Assembly: GCA_032718475.1 (NCBI GenBank)
Contig: JAUCBJ010006989.1
Span: forward strand, 1-64,000
Direction of reading: 5' to 3'
From: Nemertoderma westbladi
Taxonomy: Eukaryota; Xenacoelomorpha; Nemertodermatida; Nemertodermatidae
DNA length: 64,000 nt
The notes under the pieces are model-generated. The model was not told the DNA's origin. It worked only from the letters and a program-made list of their open reading frames with translations, and did not search any database. This document shows positions 19,582-31,100 of the stretch, in pieces. Each line of letters begins with the position of its first letter. Positions within the stretch are counted from its first letter, which is position 1. The position numbers were made by a program, and so were the translations under genes.

Positions 19582-22210
19582 CTGTTATATATAAAGGGAT
19601 TAACATTGGAGAAGGCTTCTTAAAGCTGCTGCTTCCCGGGTGAGCGACTTCTGTGCTCTCTTCCATAGTTCCATTCCTCGGGGCATTGAAACAATTTGAA
19701 TAACACGTCATGATCACCCTGTACTGTAGTACAGTCAGACAGGTATAATGCCATGTCGGACCCACACAATCCGAACAGTAATAAATTGATCTGATCGCAT
19801 CAATTCCCATAGAAATATTTTGAACATGCGTGGTCGTGATTCCTTCTACAAAAGGTCTACAAAATGTCTACAAAATGTCACCAATTCCATGTCATTATTG
19901 GCAGATATATGCATACATACACCTATCTAAATACATACATTATACACAGAAGAACCACTAGGATTGACTGCCAACCGCCTATGCACCACAACGCCTCCAC
20001 ATATTGCGATCAGCCATGTTAATCTCAAATTAATCTGCATTATCAATAGCATTTCTTACCACCAACCGCCTGCCATAGAAGATGATAACGCAGACGTCAA
20101 GACTCATCGTCGTGCGTGTCTACAGGATGGTGATGGGATTAGGTAGGAAGTTAAAGGTGATGTGCAAAAAATATTTGCTATTTTAGGATTTTAGCCTATT
20201 CGGGGGTCTTCAACAGATCTCCGAATTTAAGGTTCTAACTAGCCGAACTCCTTCCATCGGGTTGTTTGTTTGAATAAATTGAACTCCTTCCATGACCAAC
20301 ATTTTCAACCAGGCCATCCAACCTATGTCAGACCTATGTGTATGTCATTATACACATACACATGTATATTGTATATTATACACACCTACACTGGTTGGAA
20401 TCCACGTTCATTCAGAATTTTTCCCAGGATTGGCATATATAAACATATCTGGGAACTATCGAATGTTTCTGACGTTAAACCCAGATAATTACCAAATTCG
20501 AGATTCGCGCATTCAATCTTAAGTGGCCTTAGGCTAGCAATAAAAATAAGAATCCACGCCATCACAAAGCAAAGACCTAATGCAGGCATGTGTGCCGCCA
20601 GCCCCGGAAGCTCGTGTCATGTGATGGAGGATTAGCAAAATAATTCGTTGGCTTTAATTAGATATCGCATATTATAAGAATACGATTGGTAGGATTTTGA
20701 TACTATTTTGTGAGTTTGTTGCTTTTAATACTATTTTATTGGATTGTTTAGTTTAGACTGCGCTGATTGGCTGAACAGTTTGGGTGTAAACCATTATGAT
20801 TGCAGAAGGAACTGAAACTCGGCCAAGATTATTGGCTAATGCGCACATGTGGTGCACTGGGATTGGTTCTACTTTGTTGGGCTGTATTTTGCAACCCAAC
20901 ATTAAATCTCCACCTAGTGGTTGTGAAGCGCATTTCGCAGGTTGATTGTGGTGCACGCTCAGTGGCTTCCAGGCCGCCGTAATGTGACATCAATGAAAGA
21001 TTTCATCAGTTTTAATAGTTCTTTTGAGAAACTAAATAAAATGTTTACCGTAATTCTAAATTTCCTAAGTTTCGGTTGACTTGGTTTTGTTTCAGTACAA
21101 ACAATGCATTTTAAGCTGAAAGGTAAGGAGGTATTGGAGAGCCCTATATCGATGCGAGAATTTGTCTCTTTTAACTTATAAAATTTATGACCAACTATTG
21201 ACATATAATAATATTGTTGATGTTTGTGTCTATAAATAAACTCATTAGTTCCACCAATTCCGCTGAGGAATCGTCAGCGCTTATCCGCAGAAGGGTAGAT
21301 AGTCTTTTTACAATCTTTAGGATTGTTTTTTCATTAGAGCACAGTATTTTTTCACACAGTATTAGTTTTCAAACGTTCATTCATAAAAAGAAAACATGGA
21401 AAAAAACTACTAAAAATTAGTGATTCCTATAGCATTAATGTAGGTTTTATTTTAATAATCTTAATATTTCATTAATATGTTCGACTCCCTAACTCTAGGC
21501 TACTCAACCAAATTAAAATTAAAACATTTAGGTTTGCAATAAATTAAAAAAAAATGATTTAATGGATTATGGAAGGCATTCACCGTATTGAATTGTTCAG
21601 TTTCATTACCGTTCAACGATCCTCCCAAACCCGTGTTTGACAATGATATCTTTCCATAAATGATAATTATTATTTATTATTGATATTGTTTGGTGAGAAT
21701 GAGTGGTTGAAGAGAGGCTAATTACAATATATAAGTGAGTAAATTGATTGGCAGCTGTTGATGGTATTGGCAGATGGGAGGCCATTGCGGAGATAAAAGG
21801 TATCAAGTCTAAAATCAATAGTATCAACAATGATTTTATTTAATTAAAATTAATTTTTGCAAACAATAAATTTAAATTAAATTTAAATTAAAATAATATA
21901 TTGAGAAAAACCTTATTATTAAAAAATTGTATAAATATAAAAATGGTGGTTAAATTTCAGCAACGGGAGTTAGACGTGCATCTCACAGTTTGAGTTGGCT
22001 AATATTAGGGAGGTGTCGGCAACTTGATGTACTGGCCGGTTGCGTGCCGAGCGCGACCCACAGAGACACATGAGGCTGGCTCGAAGGAGTGCAAAACACA
22101 CTTGTCGCCTTACCCAGTTGACGCATTCCGAGTAACGGACATGTGGCCAGCTTTGAGAAAAGGTGTTTGATGAACTGAGTAGTAGTCTAGACAAGGTATC
22201 AAGTAGTATT
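19582..22210. other. Unassigned spacer between transporter and TRPM
   Basis: No supported gene or RNA. The segment 20740-20980 is less AT-rich and has three ATTGGCT (CCAAT-box-like) motifs but no attached coding sequence. The stretch 21830-21950 is very AT-rich. The 5' upstream regions of both neighbouring minus-strand genes point elsewhere, so this is the transporter's upstream and the channel's downstream flank. Confidence 0.4.
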
Positions 22211-22224
22211 TCGATGTCTAGCTT

Positions 22225-22330
22225 TTACCTGAGCCGCTAGCGGAATGGCTAGAGCTAGAGACTTCCAACCCGGAGGTCACCAGTTCGATCCCAGATGGAC
22301 GTCATTGCCGACTTTAAAAGTTCTGCCCAA
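22225..22330 (+). mobile_element. tRNA-derived SINE
   Basis: An A-box-like TAGCGGAATGGCTAGAGC is followed about 35 bases later by a B-box-like CCAGTTCGATCCCAG, the spacing of an RNA polymerase III internal promoter. The acceptor and anticodon stems do not fold as a real tRNA, so this is a SINE head rather than a tRNA gene. A more decayed relative lies at 43555-43620. Confidence 0.6.
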
Positions 22331-22477
22331 CAAAAGTTATGAATGATAATGGGAGTTATGGGACTATACGAAAGATGATTAATAATAATTTTATATCAAA
22401 TGTAAATATAAAGATTGCAAAGTTGTATAATATTTCAAATCTACGGTATTTACATATCATGGCATATACCTGAGAAA

Positions 22478-25400
22478 TCAAAGTAGAACATTTGAAGCAA
22501 TTTTATCAAGAATTTTAAGAGCCTCAAAACGAAATTCGCTTATATATTTTTCTAATTTGGCCAATCGAGCAGCCCTTTCGTTTTCTCTTGTATGCTCGAC
22601 ATGCTTCTCACCGAGTAACTTTCTATTAATCACGGACCCAAATACAATTGGTATGTTGCTAATCTTCACTGCCAACTCCTTTATCTCTAATTCGATTTTT
22701 CCAATTCTTGCAGATAATATATCCGAGAAAGCTAATACGTTCCCTCCACATTCTATCACTTGTTCCTCTAAATGATAAAGCTGCTTGTTTACAGACCTCT
22801 TAAGATTCTCAACCGCTTTTTTTGCGTCATTCAGTTCTCGTATTGCTTTAGCCTGTTCGGATGCCAATGTTAACAATGCGATTTTCGATTGGTAACTTCC
22901 ATTATTGATTGCTTTTACGGCAACCTGGAGTTTACCTAAAATACGTTCCTCAAGAACATCGGGCGTATTTTCTAATTCGCAAAGCTTTTTTTCACCCAGT
23001 TCCATGCGAGTCAGTGTAATTTCTTGAGGTTCTGAAAATTTCCTAAATTGGTAGTCAATGCTTCGCTTTAATCCCTCTAACATGTTATACATGTTGTACC
23101 TGATCTCTGATAGATTTATTATCACATTTTTCAACTTTATATCTATGTCTTGCAAACGTTTCTCTAAAGATTTATTATTTGCATTATCTCTCTTATAAAT
23201 GAAATTATTAGCTGGTCTTTCCTCCCAGGAGCTTAGGTTATGTAATATTTCAGCTGTATAATTAATACGGATGCGACGTTTGCTGTGGATTCCAACAAAT
23301 CGAAGGATCAGAGAGATTAAGATGAAAGGGGGAGGAAGTACTGGTTTCGAATAATATTCCTCAATCAATGTGTACCTCTGAAAGAGCCAATACTCGTCTG
23401 TTTTTTCTTGAACTGTTTCGAAGGTGGAGCTAAACATGGCAATAAGGAGATTCAAAAGTAGGATATAGCAAAGTATAAGATAAAATGAGAGAAATAGGAT
23501 GGTCCACGAGGATTGTTGAGCGCATGGTGAATCAAAGGAGCTTGTTTGACAATCATCCATGTTGTACTCGTCGAGAAATAATTCACCATAAATATGAAAG
23601 TATGAATGATAGAATATGTTTTTAAATATTGTTATTGCATCCCTTTTGTCGGATGGGTACATTAAGCCCTGGGTCACGACGCCATAAGCAATTGAATACA
23701 CCGCTAATACAATTACAAAAAACATTAAATCAACCACCATTTTTTTCATGATGACCAGCTTTGGACCAAGAGTACGACTGAGTGATGCAGCATGTAGTAA
23801 ACGAGTGAATAAAAACCAAAGTGAAAAACAGTACATTATTTTCACTGCTGTTGTGTGATCACCTACAAATCTCAAAATCATACCAATTGTAAAGAAGGCG
23901 ATTCCTAGGAAGTCAAGTTTATTCCAAATATCTCTACTCCAAGACAAAACTTTATTCTTCCAAGATGGGATGTCGCGGTCATATATTTGACGAAATTCCT
24001 CAATAAATATTATAAATGTCCATACCATGAGAAATATTTCCCAACTGCTTGGCTTATTAGCAGGATTTGCATGAGGGTAATTTATTGATGATTTGTTGGT
24101 ATTAAATGTTTCATTAGAATCATCAAGGTCGTAAACATGCATTCTTACGATATAACTAAAAAGAAACAAATATAGAACAAAAAAGATAACATTGAACCAA
24201 AATACAACTATCGGAGCCCTACCAAACTGATATAATTTCTCTCCATAGCTGAGTTGGCGAACATTAAACTCATCCAGAGATGAAAGTTGTCGAATATTTT
24301 CAACTGGTTTGCGCAGTTTAAAGTGGGGGCGACTTTGATCCAGAATTCTGCTGATACAACCTCTCTTAATTATGCTGAGCTCTTCCACATCCCCATGGTA
24401 TTCAACAAAATAAGGTGCTAAAAAAGGGGTGCACATTAACCCAGCTATTATAAACTGTGAGGTATCTTGGGACATCTCACCAAACCATAAACTTGTTAAT
24501 AGCGCTTGGCAAGCTGATTGTGACATAAATTTCCGGCAGTTGCCTGTTTGCGCCAATTCTAATATAGTTGTTTTCCCGAAAAGTGGAAGCTCAGCACAAA
24601 GAATGCACATGGTTTTCAAGCAGTTATTTTTATAACATTCATCTAAAACACCAATAGCTCTCTCCTCAAAAGTTGTGGCTAACGCTTTGTATTGGCTGAT
24701 TTGTTTGAAGTCACGATTGTAATGAGATGTTGATAACGACTTAGCTATTTTACATGCCAAAAGTGCAGAGGCGCAAGAGAAATTTGCTTCACACCAGAAG
24801 TACTGTGACATTTCAGTTCGGCATAACAACAACGAATATATCAACAACTCTCTTGCCGGTTCCTCAAACACATTTTCCAAGTATTCGACTTCATCTTTAG
24901 AGATACCACCATTGGCATCCTGTTTGTCTATTCCAGATTCAAGGGCATGTGATATTGGTTTGTTTATTTTCTTAGTTTCAGATATGTAAATTAGCGGCTC
25001 AGATATATTACTTGGTGAATCCAATTGAATTTTCGATTTACCCTTGTCTTTGTTGTATTTTGAATCTCTCTTATAAATAGAATTGTAATATATCGAATGA
25101 CCAATTAGATATTCAATCACATCACCAACATTATACAAAGTGAACCTGTCGCCATTTGTTATATAATTATTTAATATCTTTTCAAGAATACAATTGCGTG
25201 GCAAGTTATTATACAAATCTGTCAATCTCGATACAGTTAGAAATTTCAATAAATTGACCCCATTATCGGAAAATAAGTGAACAAAATCCATTTGATCATT
25301 TACTAAGGCAGCATAAAGGTGTTGATGGAGATTCACGTGATTCGATCTTATTCCTCCGTCAAAGATATATGATTTTGCAATGTCAGCACGGTTCCATTCC

Positions 25401-26554
25401 ATGCATAACTGTATTTGTTCAGATACTCCATACATATTCATAATCGCTTTTAATATTCCAGCTTCTACATCTGTTGTTAACTTGTGTATTATAGTAATAC
25501 GCTTATAATACTTCATACATTCTAATAACATTGCAACAGTTTGTTCTAAATCGCCCCTTCCCCATAGTTCCTCTATTTGTTTTTCGATTTCACTCCCAAT
25601 TCCTGAATCGTTCAAATTAGACTGATTTGTAAATATTTCGTGTTTTCTCTCATACATCCAAGATATTAATCCAGCCAATCCGCCGGAATCACCCATAACA
25701 ATAATTGATATTTTACGTGCCAAAGATCGTTTCACATCTAAGAGTGTGGTTTTATTGTCTCCCTCCAACAAAATGGATATCTGAGGTAATCGACTTTTAT
25801 TATTATCCTGGCCTAAACTCGCTTGGTTTATAATCTCCGTCGAGAAATCAGCCCAAATCTCCAACTGTGATCCAACTTTTCCTGTTGTACCATCGTCTAT
25901 AAGTAAGAAGTGTGTGTGGTTGGGGTCTAATGCTACGCATTCGTCTTCCGAGTCACCATGGTCACCATCCGATTGGTACTGAATAACTGTCGGATTAGAT
26001 TGCGGGGATTGGATATCTTGTTTCGCTGTATTGCATGTTAATCTTTCCCTCTTCGCAACTGCTCCCCAAGTTGTTATTCCAATTAGCAAAACATCGGAAG
26101 ATTCCTTGGTATTTTGCGACACAACATCCCCAACCATTTTTGCAATACCAGTATTCAACCCGTGGTCCATTATCCAAACACCCTCTATTTGTGTCAGTTT
26201 AATTAGCATGTTTTGAAACGTTCGCCGTAAATTAGCCCTCTGGACACAAGGTTTTACAATATTTCCAAATACAGAGATAATTAGAGATGGCCGGTCCAGC
26301 TTCCAACAGTTTCTAAACAGTGCCAGCAGATCTTTAACATCAGTATCTACACTACATCTCAAGTACCTCGCTGTTTTTTTATCGCCTTTCAGTTGCATCT
26401 CACCAAATGCGTCTGTTGGGGCTGTCGTTGTACATGTACTAGATTCCCATTGAATTGAATCACCCATCTCACACTGATCAGAATGTTTAGATTTCTTCTT
26501 TCCACAGCAACATATTAAATTTCCTTCAATTTCATATTCTTCACTTAGATTTTC
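22478..26554 (-). CDS. TRPM-family cation channel, exon 2 (main exon)
   Basis: This exon encodes residues 53-1410 of a TRPM channel and ends in a stop at 22478. Order of parts: a Cys-rich CCCGKKKxxH segment and TDAFGE block; the TRPM homology (SLOG-like) region with LIISVFGN and VWIMDHGLNTGIAK (about 145-190); a long helical region; six membrane segments from about residue 830; a pore with HIYGELFLDEY (about 1040); the TRP helix WLFQRYTLIEEYYSKPVLPPP (about 1110); and a C-terminal coiled coil. There is no NUDT9 or alpha-kinase domain. The family forms tetrameric, often Ca2+-permeable plasma-membrane channels; the pore is nearest the TRPM1/3/6/7 pattern. The exon opens at a TTATCATTTCAG|GAA acceptor at 26554, in frame with exon 1. 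One exon for so much of a TRPM gene is unusual. Confidence 0.93.
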   Translation of the reverse strand, partial: ENLSEEYEIEGNLICCCGKKKSKHSDQCEMGDSIQWESSTCTTTAPTDAFGEMQLKGDKKTARYLRCSVDTDVKDLLALFRNCWKLDRPSLIISVFGNIVKPCVQRANLRRTFQNMLIKLTQIEGVWIMDHGLNTGIAKMVGDVVSQNTKESSDVLLIGITTWGAVAKRERLTCNTAKQDIQSPQSNPTVIQYQSDGDHGDSEDECVALDPNHTHFLLIDDGTTGKVGSQLEIWADFSTEIINQASLGQDNNKSRLPQISILLEGDNKTTLLDVKRSLARKISIIVMGDSGGLAGLISWMYERKHEIFTNQSNLNDSGIGSEIEKQIEELWGRGDLEQTVAMLLECMKYYKRITIIHKLTTDVEAGILKAIMNMYGVSEQIQLCMEWNRADIAKSYIFDGGIRSNHVNLHQHLYAALVNDQMDFVHLFSDNGVNLLKFLTVSRLTDLYNNLPRNCILEKILNNYITNGDRFTLYNVGDVIEYLIGHSIYYNSIYKRDSKYNKDKGKSKIQLDSPSNISEPLIYISETKKINKPISHALESGIDKQDANGGISKDEVEYLENVFEEPARELLIYSLLLCRTEMSQYFWCEANFSCASALLACKIAKSLSTSHYNRDFKQISQYKALATTFEERAIGVLDECYKNNCLKTMCILCAELPLFGKTTILELAQTGNCRKFMSQSACQALLTSLWFGEMSQDTSQFIIAGLMCTPFLAPYFVEYHGDVEELSIIKRGCISRILDQSRPHFKLRKPVENIRQLSSLDEFNVRQLSYGEKLYQFGRAPIVVFWFNVIFFVLYLFLFSYIVRMHVYDLDDSNETFNTNKSSINYPHANPANKPSSWEIFLMVWTFIIFIEEFRQIYDRDIPSWKNKVLSWSRDIWNKLDFLGIAFFTIGMILRFVGDHTTAVKIMYCFSLWFLFTRLLHAASLSRTLGPKLVIMKKMVVDLMFFVIVLAVYSIAYGVVTQGLMYPSDKRDAITIFKNIFYHSYFHIYGELFLDEYNMDDCQTSSFDSPCAQQSSWTILFLSFYLILCYILLLNLLIAMFSSTFETVQEKTDEYWLFQRYTLIEEYYSKPVLPPPFILISLILRFVGIHSKRRIRINYTAEILHNLSSWEERPANNFIYKRDNANNKSLEKRLQDIDIKLKNVIINLSEIRYNMYNMLEGLKRSIDYQFRKFSEPQEITLTRMELGEKKLCELENTPDVLEERILGKLQVAVKAINNGSYQSKIALLTLASEQAKAIRELNDAKKAVENLKRSVNKQLYHLEEQVIECGGNVLAFSDILSARIGKIELEIKELAVKISNIPIVFGSVINRKLLGEKHVEHTRENERAARLAKLEKYISEFRFEALKILDKIASNVLL

Positions 26555-26781
26555 CTGAAATGATAAGATTACACATATTGTATTATAAATATTTTTGAGA
26601 TTTGGATATTTATGTCGCCGTTATTGCATCGTAGAATGAAAGGGAATTACACCACAATAGTTTTGTTGCTTCACAGTTCATCTAATTATTTTCTATATGT
26701 TGTGTAACTAATGTTGCGTGTTTGAAAGCTACATTATCTTAAAAACGTAACTAGACATTCTTACGTAAGTTAAGCTGTTAC

Positions 26782-26937
26782 CTGCACGAAGGTATTGCAT
26801 TCCAGTTTATTAAATGTTTCAGGAATCCAAATATATTCTACATAAGATCCTTCGTCTCTAGTGGTATCCCATCTTTCTATAATACCCGTCCTCCTAGGGC
26901 GGCTATCATTTCTATAGTCACATCTATTGAAATCCAT
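26782..26937 (-). CDS. TRPM-family cation channel, exon 1
   Basis: Too short for simple frame searches but well supported. An ATG at 26937 opens 52 codons beginning MDFNRCDYRND and ending with ECNTFVQ. The exon ends at CAG|GTAACAG (26782/26781), phase 0. Splicing to 26554 removes a 227-bp intron and joins NTFVQ to ENLSEEYEIE in frame. The IWIPETFNKLECNTFV segment matches the family pattern in which a Trp-Ile...Cys...Phe block precedes the Cys-rich CxCG segment. The joined product is 1410 residues. The ATG at 26467 inside exon 2 is therefore probably not the start. Confidence 0.85.
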
Positions 26938-28191
26938 GCTAAAGATGAAACTGGAAAAGTTTTTTTGGATGAAAGATTATTCAAGTTACAATTCAAACCT
27001 GAAAGATGTCCATTTTTATACTATGTTTAATATGAAATTAAATATTAATTTCCAATATTTTTATTGATAAATAGGTGTACCTCTTCCAAAATAATTATTG
27101 TTATCCGAAGATAGCTGGCGTCTTAATTATAATTTCTGTATGTTTTTCACCTTTAGGTGGGATTATATTGATGGTAATTTATAATTTATTTAAGTGGAAT
27201 TTTTTTAGAAAGTCTCAATTAATAAATATAATAATTTCTGCCCCGAGCCGCTCCGCACACAAGGTGGTGTTGAAATATATATTATATTTATGAAATGTAC
27301 TTTAGTTTTTGCTAAAAAATTAATTGAATCGTACTCCCCTCCCTACCCCTCAAATCTAACTTGATTAAATGAAGGTAATATATAACCGGCTTATATTAAA
27401 TTATTATTTAAAAATCTTTTCAAATAAATAATGAAATTTCCATTTAAACTTGAGAATTTCTTACTTGGAACCAATTTATACCACAGCTTTTTACCTTCGC
27501 CTACGGCACAGATAATAAATTGTTTACAAATGTTATGTTAATGTTATGCTACAGTACGTTGTTACATTCCATACAATGACGACTACGACTACAGATTATT
27601 GCTATATTTATACTTCATACCAATCGACCTTTGACTTGGCACTTGTCATCCATGGCCGGATTTGTGAATCATTGTTATGTAACAAAGAATATGTAAGGAC
27701 GTTTTGTAGGTCTATACAGTACACTATACTCATTTAGAAAGCAACTCATAGAACACTAGATTGTCCATTGTGATCCATGTTCAATGATATACACCTGTGA
27801 CTTCTTAACTTCTAAATGACTTGTCACTAGGATTCTACTCTACAGTATATTGAAAGTTTAATGTAATGCAGCCGAGTGTGTATGTAATTATATTATTTGG
27901 CACAAAGGATCACATGTATTATTACTTATCAAAATCACTTTGATGTAACCGCTTTACTTGTATCCATTGCTACATAAATCATTGTTTCTTAATTAATATT
28001 ATATTCCATCTTCAAGACTATTCGGTCCATATTTGTCAGCACGATTCCATCCCACGAATATATGAATTATTGCTCAGATTTCTGATATCCAAACATATGC
28101 AAAATCGCTTTTAATATTTGTTTTATATCATAATAACCAAGACAGTAATATCTTTACGCCATGGATGCACTAGTGACGTTACGTTTAAAGG
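26938..28191. other. TRPM upstream flank
   Basis: AT-rich, with no supported gene. It should contain the TRPM promoter, but I cannot point to a specific site. Short frames at 27075-27293 and 27546-27737 have no features of real proteins. Confidence 0.4.
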
Positions 28192-31100
28192 GAGCAGCTC
28201 ACATCCTGATTATCTCTAGATCTGCCTCAACCCTCGACTCAGTTCCACTCGGGGTAGCCCACACCCTGATTATCTCTAGATTTGCCTCAACCCTCGCCTG
28301 AGTTCCACTCAGGGTAGCTCACATCCTGATTCTCTCTAGATCTTCCTCAACCCTCGTCTGAGTTCCACTCGGGGTAGCCCACACCCTGATTATCTCTAGA
28401 TCTGCCTCAACCCTCGACTCAGTTCCACTCGGGGTAGCCCACACCCTGATTATCTCTAGATCTGCCTCAACCCTCGCCTGAGTTCCACTCAGGGTAGCTC
28501 ACATCCTGATTCTCTCTAGATCTGCCTCAACCCTCGCATGAGTTCCACTCGGGGTAGCCCACACCCTGATTATCTCTAGATCTTCCTCAAACCTCGTCTG
28601 AGTTCCACTCGGGGTAGCCCACACCCTGATTATCTCTAGATCTTGCTCAACCCTCGTCTGAGTTCCACTCGGGGTAGCCCACACCCTGATTATCTCTAGA
28701 TCTTGCTCAACCCTCGTCTGAGTTCCACTTGGGGTAGCCCACATCCTGATTATCTCTAGATCTTCCTCAACCCTCACCTCAGTTCCACTTGGGGTAGCCC
28801 ACACCCTGATTATCTCTGATCTGCCTCAACCCTCGCCTGAGTTCCACTCGGGGTAGCCCACACCCTGATTATCTCTAGATCTGCCTCAAACCTCGCCTCA
28901 GTTCCACTCGGGGTAGCCCACACTCTGATTATTTCTAGATCTGCCTCAACCCTCGCCTGAGTTCCACTCGGGGTAGCCCACACCATGATTATTTCTAGAT
29001 CTGCCTCAACCCTCGCCTTAGTTCCACTCGGGGTAGCCCACACCATGATTATTTCTAGATCTGCCTCAAACCTCGCCTCAGTTCCACTCGGGGTAGCCCA
29101 CACCCTGATTATTTCTAGATCTGCCTCAACCCTCGCCTGAGTTCCACTCGGGGTAGCCCACACCATGATTATTTCTAGATCTGCCTCAACCCTCGCCTTA
29201 GTTCCACTCGGGGTAGCCCATACCATGATTATTTCTAGATCTGCCTCAACCCTCGCCTGAGTTCCACTCGGGGTAGCCCACACCCTGATTATCTCTAGAT
29301 CTGCCTCAACCCTCGCCTCAGTTCTACTCGGGGTAGCCCACACCCTGATTATTTTCTAGATCTGCCTCAACCCTCGCCTGAGTTCCACTCGGGGTAGCCC
29401 ACACCCTGATTATCTCTAGATCTGCCTCAACCCTCGCCTCAGTTCCACTTGGGGTAGCCCACACCCTGATTATCTCTGATCTGCCTCAACCCTCGCCTGA
29501 GTTCCACTCGGGGTAGCCCACACCCTTATTACTCTAGATATGCCTCAAACCTCACCTGAGTTCCATTCGGGGTAGCCCACACCATGATTATCTCTAGATC
29601 TGCCTCAAACCTCGTCTGAGTTCCACTCGGGGTAGCCCACACCATGATTATTTCTAGATCTGCCTCAACCCTCGCATGAGTTCCACTCGGGGTAGCCCAC
29701 ACCCTGATTATCTCTAGATCTGCCTCAACCCTCGCATGAGTTCCAGTCGGGGTAGCCCACACCCTGATTATCTCTAGATCTGCCTCAACCCTCGCATGAG
29801 TTCCAGTCGGGGTAGCCCACACCCTGATTATCTCTAGATCTGCCTCAACCCTCGCATGAGTTCCAGTCGGGGTAGCCCACACCATGATTATCTCTAGATC
29901 TGCCTCAAACCTCGTCTGAGTTCCACTCGGGGTAGCCCACACCATGATTATTTCTAGATCTGCCTCAACCCTCGCATGAGTTCCAGTCGGGGTAGCCCAC
30001 ACCCTGATTATCTCTAGATCTGCCTCAACCCTCGCATGAGTTCCACTCGGGGTAGCCCACGCCCTTATTACTCTAGATATGCCTCAAACCTCACCTGAGT
30101 TCCATTCGGGGTAGCCCACACCATGATTATCTCTAGATCTGCCTCAAACCTCGTCTGAGTTCCACTCGGGGTAGCCCACACCCTGATTATCTCTAGATCT
30201 CCTTCAACCCTCGTCTGAGTTCCACTCGGGGGTAGCCCACACCCTGATTATCTCTAGATCTTCCTCAACCCTCGCCTCAGTTCCACTTGGGGTAGCCCAC
30301 ACCCTGATTATCTCTAGATCTGCCTCAACCCTCGCCTGAGTTCCACTCGGGGTAGCCCACATCCTGATTATCTCTAGATCTTCCTCAACCCTCGTCTGAG
30401 TTCCACTCGGGGGTAGCCCACACCCTGATTATCTCTAGATCTTCCTCAACCCTCGCCTCAGTTCCACTTGGGGTAGCCCACACCCTGATTATCTCTAGAT
30501 CTGCCTCAAACCTCGCCTCAGTTCCACTCGGGGTAGCCCACACCCTGATTATCTCTAGATCTGCCTCAACCCTCGCCTTAGTTCCACTCGGGGTAGCCCA
30601 CACCATGACTATCTCTAGATCTGCCTCAACCCTCGCCTGAGTTCCACTCGGGGTAGCCCACACCATGATTATTTCTAGATCTGCCTCAACCCTCGCATGA
30701 GTTCCAGTCGGGGTAGCCCACACCCTGATTATCTCTAGATCTGCCTCAACCCTCGCCTCAGTTCCACTCGGGGTAGCCCACACCCTGATTATCTCTAGAT
30801 CTTCCTCAACCCTCGTCTGAGTTCCACTCGGGGTAGCCCACACCCTGATTATCTCTAGATCTGCCTCAACCCTCGCCTGAGTTCCACTCGGGGTAGCCCA
30901 CACCCTGATTATCTCTAGATCTTCCTCAACCCTCGTCTGAGTTCCACTCGGGGTAGCCCACACCTTGATTATCTCTAGATCTGCCTCAACCCTCGCCTGA
31001 GTTCCACTCGGGGTTGCCCACACCCTGATTATCTCTAGATTTGCCTCAACCCTCGCCTGAGTTCCACTCAGGGTAGCTCACATCCTGATTCTCTCTAGAT

